Assembly: GCF_001968815.1 (NCBI RefSeq)
Contig: NZ_MIEQ01000046.1
Span: 1-64,000, forward strand
Reading direction: 5' to 3'
DNA: 64,000 bases
From: Motiliproteus sp. MSK22-1
GTDB taxonomy: Bacteria > Pseudomonadota > Gammaproteobacteria > Pseudomonadales > Balneatricaceae
Both the position numbers and the translations under genes were made by a program. The notes under the pieces were generated by a model. It was given only the letters and a program-made list of their open reading frames with translations. It was not told the origin of the DNA and did no database searches. Of this stretch, positions 61,257-64,000 are shown one piece after another (the first letter of the stretch is position 1; the number at the start of each line of letters is the position of its first letter).

Positions 61257-64000
61257 GACGGCTACCTGTTTGCTCTGGGCTGGCGGGGGCTGTCTGATCG
61301 GCTTTAGACTCTGACAACTGCTCAAACTCAAAGTAACGATTCAATGATTCTAATCCTGTGTAGTTGTATGCACTGTTATCGACCGGATCAACGGGGGTCT
61401 TTCCTTGCATAAAATCCAGAGCCAGGGCTTCCAGTACGGAGTGCCAGTGGTCCAGGAGTTGTGGCCAGTCTTCTGGAAGCTCCAGCCGCTGTTGTGACGC
61501 TGGCAGGATTCCTGGTGCTGGTTTTTCACCACTGCTGATACCTCTGAACTCGGTGGCCTTAACGTTTATTTGTGCAAAGCTGACGGCGGATGTCTGCTTG
61601 CGGCTCGATACAGCGTATAGCGGCAATTGAGGTTCTTTAGGTCTTTCCCCACACCAGTTTCGAGGTTTGCTTTCCCCCGTTTTGTAGTCGATCAATACTA
61701 TGGAACCATCACTCAGCTGATCTATTCGGTCAATTCTCAGCGTAAGGGGTAAACCGCCAAGTTCTGATTTTAAGGTTTGTTCAATGGCGATCACTTTAAA
61801 ATCGGTTCGTTGTTTTTCCACGTTTAGCCAGTTATGCAAAAGGCTACTTAACCGCCTTTGCTCGATCGACCAGAATCGCGCCCCCATCCAGCGGGGGGAT
61901 TTGGCTTTGAACGGGATAAGTGTTTTTGCGCAGGTTTGGTCGATAAGCCGGGTCAACTGCTGCTCTGTTTTATGAGCAAGCGCTGCTGAGGTTTTAAGCT
62001 CTCGCCAAAGAATTTCCAGCGCATTGTGGAGCATGTTGCCTCGATCTGCGGCACTTAGACCGGCTGCCGCACTTTCCAATGGCCGAGCATTGAGTCGATT
62101 GATGGCAAAAGCGCTGAAAGGACAAAGGGCCTGGTTTTTAAGTAAAGCACTACCGCCTCGGATGCCTTCACGTTCCCGTTCAGACACCGCAGGTGCGGTT
62201 CCAGTATCAACTAATTCCAACGGGCTTGTGTTCAGCTGTTGTTGAGCAATAGCAGGCAGTTGTTGCTGATGATCAAAGCAGATCACGGAATCGGACAGAC
62301 CCTGACTATCCACCCGGCTCAGGGTTTTAAGTGGAATCTGGTCCACAGACAGTAAAGAATGATGACTGATCAGGGCACTGGGTCGTAATTGCTGATCATC
62401 CCTCATGTCGGGGTAGCTGAATATTACAATCTCCGCACTTTCCAGATAATTCTGTGTCAGTTGAGCGGCAAACTCCAGCTCCCGTTCTGGCGTTGCGTGG
62501 GGCATTTTCCGCTGGCGCTGGAATGTGACCGGCAACAAAGGGTTAGGGCTGGGTGGAGCAGGCCAGCAATCATCGCTAAGCCCCATTAACCACAGGTGAG
62601 TAAAATCCAGCCCGGCTGCTTCCAGAGGGCCGAGAATCTGTACAGGAGAGTCCGTCGTTTTGGGTTGAAAAATGCTAGCCTGCGTTTCTTTACTGAGCAG
62701 TTTAAGGGCTTCAGCCAAGCTGATTTTACCGGTTAACTCATCAAAGCGAGAGAAGCTGGAAAGCAATTCGTACCATTGCTCTATTTGTTGATACTCAAGA
62801 GAGTTGGGGGTTCTGTCACCGGGCCACCCTAACGAGAGCAGAAGTCCGTGAAGCCATTGGGACCAATAACCGGGTCTCTCTCTGTCAGGATAGCGCTGTT
62901 GCTGTAGAACGTTGAACACTTTCAGTAAGGCAGGACAACCAGCAGTTGGCTGATTATCTGACATCAACATTTCATCTGCTTGGAAAAGAGATCCCTGGCT
63001 GAACTGGCCACCGACCTCCTGCGTAGAGGTTGTTCCAGGCCGCTCGACTTCCTGAGTCCGGTTTTGATTAGTAAGGGTTCCGCAATACTCGCTCAGTTCG
63101 GCAAGACTGAATTCTGGTTTAGCCCGGCTTCTCAACAAATATTCAAACTCAACTCTGGACTCCAGCTCCTGATTCAGCCCCGGTATAAACGCTGAGTACA
63201 GAAAAGCCGGTAATTCAGTCAACCGAATAGGAGTCGTTTTCATCATTAACAGCTTCAGGGCGCTAGTGATAACCGGGGCCTGCAGCAAAGGGATGCCGAT
63301 AGACATATTAAAAGTTGGTGCATCAGCCGGAATCTCAGGTTGATCGTATCCCTGCTCAAACACCTCACGGAATATCCGTTCGGCTTTTGCCCGCTGAATG
63401 CTGAGATCAGGAACAACTATCCCTATGGTCGCGTCGGGAGAATGTGTCACAACCTGACGGGCCCATTGAGCCGCCAATTGCAATTCATCATCAACCCCTG
63501 AGCGCTGAACCAGGCCACTAAACCTGTTTCTTGAAGGTTGTTGTACCCGAACAATCGTGTCAGATAGACTCTCTAGCAGTTTTTCGTAAAGAGGAGGCTG
63601 CTCCTGAAACGCTACCAGATGTATTTCAGGCTCTTTTAATGATGGATTATCGTTCAATTCCTCAATTAAATATTCAATAACCTGAGCGGCGACCAAGCGA
63701 GAATCTTTGTCTCGAATAGACTCAAAGGTAGCGCACCAGCGGGAAAAAATATCATTCGGGCTCTGATGTTCCAGATAGGCTTCAGAACTGACAGTTTGCT
63801 GCCAACGCGTCAAGGTCTTATAGGCGCTCTGAGCCTGAGCCGCCGCTCCAGAGGGCTTTAATAAAGGAGAGGCTTCACGGTCACTGAGCACAACCTGCTC
63901 CCAAAGCAACAGCTCCTGCCGGTTATCCATCAAAATACCCAGCGGTTCCGCAGGGCGTCTGTCCTGATACTCCAGCCACTGTTGCTGAATCCAGCCTTCA
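61249..64000 (-). CDS. AddB-like DNA repair protein (TIGR03623-type), partial
   Basis: Partial: the frame stays open to the right edge, so the true start is outside the window (TTG 63933 is only internal). About 917 codons are visible. Features include an inactivated helicase-like N-half (LVAFQEQPPLYEKLLESLSD; no Walker A seen), and a central AGLDFTHLWLMGLSDDCWP segment. A C-terminal nuclease domain has GGSALLKNQALCPFSAFAINRL, GNMLHNALEILW and the PD-(D/E)xK core IVLIDYKTGESKP. This combination is that of TIGR03623 proteins, probable AddB-like partners. It overlaps the AddA-like gene by 8 nt. The pair probably repairs double-strand breaks as RecBCD does. Confidence 0.88.
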   Translation of the reverse strand, partial: EGWIQQQWLEYQDRRPAEPLGILMDNRQELLLWEQVVLSDREASPLLKPSGAAAQAQSAYKTLTRWQQTVSSEAYLEHQSPNDIFSRWCATFESIRDKDSRLVAAQVIEYLIEELNDNPSLKEPEIHLVAFQEQPPLYEKLLESLSDTIVRVQQPSRNRFSGLVQRSGVDDELQLAAQWARQVVTHSPDATIGIVVPDLSIQRAKAERIFREVFEQGYDQPEIPADAPTFNMSIGIPLLQAPVITSALKLLMMKTTPIRLTELPAFLYSAFIPGLNQELESRVEFEYLLRSRAKPEFSLAELSEYCGTLTNQNRTQEVERPGTTSTQEVGGQFSQGSLFQADEMLMSDNQPTAGCPALLKVFNVLQQQRYPDRERPGYWSQWLHGLLLSLGWPGDRTPNSLEYQQIEQWYELLSSFSRFDELTGKISLAEALKLLSKETQASIFQPKTTDSPVQILGPLEAAGLDFTHLWLMGLSDDCWPAPPSPNPLLPVTFQRQRKMPHATPERELEFAAQLTQNYLESAEIVIFSYPDMRDDQQLRPSALISHHSLLSVDQIPLKTLSRVDSQGLSDSVICFDHQQQLPAIAQQQLNTSPLELVDTGTAPAVSEREREGIRGGSALLKNQALCPFSAFAINRLNARPLESAAAGLSAADRGNMLHNALEILWRELKTSAALAHKTEQQLTRLIDQTCAKTLIPFKAKSPRWMGARFWSIEQRRLSSLLHNWLNVEKQRTDFKVIAIEQTLKSELGGLPLTLRIDRIDQLSDGSIVLIDYKTGESKPRNWCGERPKEPQLPLYAVSSRKQTSAVSFAQINVKATEFRGISSGEKPAPGILPASQQRLELPEDWPQLLDHWHSVLEALALDFMQGKTPVDPVDNSAYNYTGLESLNRYFEFEQLSESKADQTAPASPEQTGSRHE

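Noticed and set aside
1-64000. CRISPR arrays, tRNA or rRNA genes, prophage or complete insertion sequences
   Set aside because: No spaced direct-repeat arrays, cloverleaf-like sequences, integrases or transposases were seen in any intergenic region.

Overview
The window reads as a chromosomal segment of a marine gammaproteobacterium of the Oceanospirillales type. An Endozoicomonas/Hahella-like host is my best guess, from gene content only. The content is mostly conserved housekeeping genes of Pseudomonas/Oceanospirillum flavour: a 180-kDa NAD-glutamate dehydrogenase, rlmKL-rmf-pyrD in the order I recall from Pseudomonas, ppsR/ppsA, an imuA-imuB-dnaE2 mutagenesis cassette, and an AddAB-like helicase/nuclease pair. 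Accessory pieces suggest a sodium-rich, host-associated lifestyle: a NhaD antiporter and a YopT-like cysteine protease. I see no rRNA, tRNA, CRISPR array, prophage or complete insertion sequence.

Layout. 0-4.4 kb: xthA (minus), a long structured leader, nhaD with two small downstream genes (one of 46 aa), then a C58 (YopT/AvrPphB-type) protease on the minus strand. 4.4-11.4 kb: SOS cassette imuA-imuB-dnaE2 on the minus strand, with a near-palindromic LexA box shared with a divergent radical-SAM gene. 11.6-17.3 kb: a secreted DsbA-like protein, a structured metA leader, metA, and a large KefA/MscK-type channel. 17.5-24.8 kb: Zn-ribbon protein, HAD phosphatase, TraB/GumN protein, the ppsR/ppsA divergent pair, a substrate-binding protein and rraA. 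24.8-30.9 kb: a CoA-transferase with a sigma-54 activator, then selD-mnmH (tRNA 2-selenouridine). 31-34.7 kb: a 2OG-oxygenase, a cupin-like ORF and a LysR remnant that look like the two ends of a deletion, HlyU-like, ompW with an FNR-like box, and a lipoprotein cytochrome c. 34.7-45 kb: signalling genes (two EAL-HDOD paralogues, HD-GYP, a chemoreceptor with a C-terminal sensory domain) around tcdA and a CsdA-CsdE fusion. 45-57.6 kb: a YlqF-like GTPase, a Lys-rich small protein, gdhB, a DUF2835 protein, pyrD, rmf, rlmKL and aroG-type DAHP synthase. 57.8-64 kb: an AddA-like helicase-nuclease and an AddB-like partner that runs off the right edge.

How genes work together: LexA-controlled translesion synthesis plus AddAB-like end processing and ExoIII form the DNA-repair content. 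CsdA-CsdE with TcdA makes the cyclic t6A modification, and SelD feeds MnmH; with RlmKL, Rmf, YlqF and RraA this gives a strong RNA/ribosome theme. PpsR controls PpsA.

The most interesting non-coding signal is upstream of nhaD. A 10-bp pairing (1384-1393 with 1445-1454) shares its 3' strand with a hairpin followed by TTTT, which is the layout of a terminator-type riboswitch.
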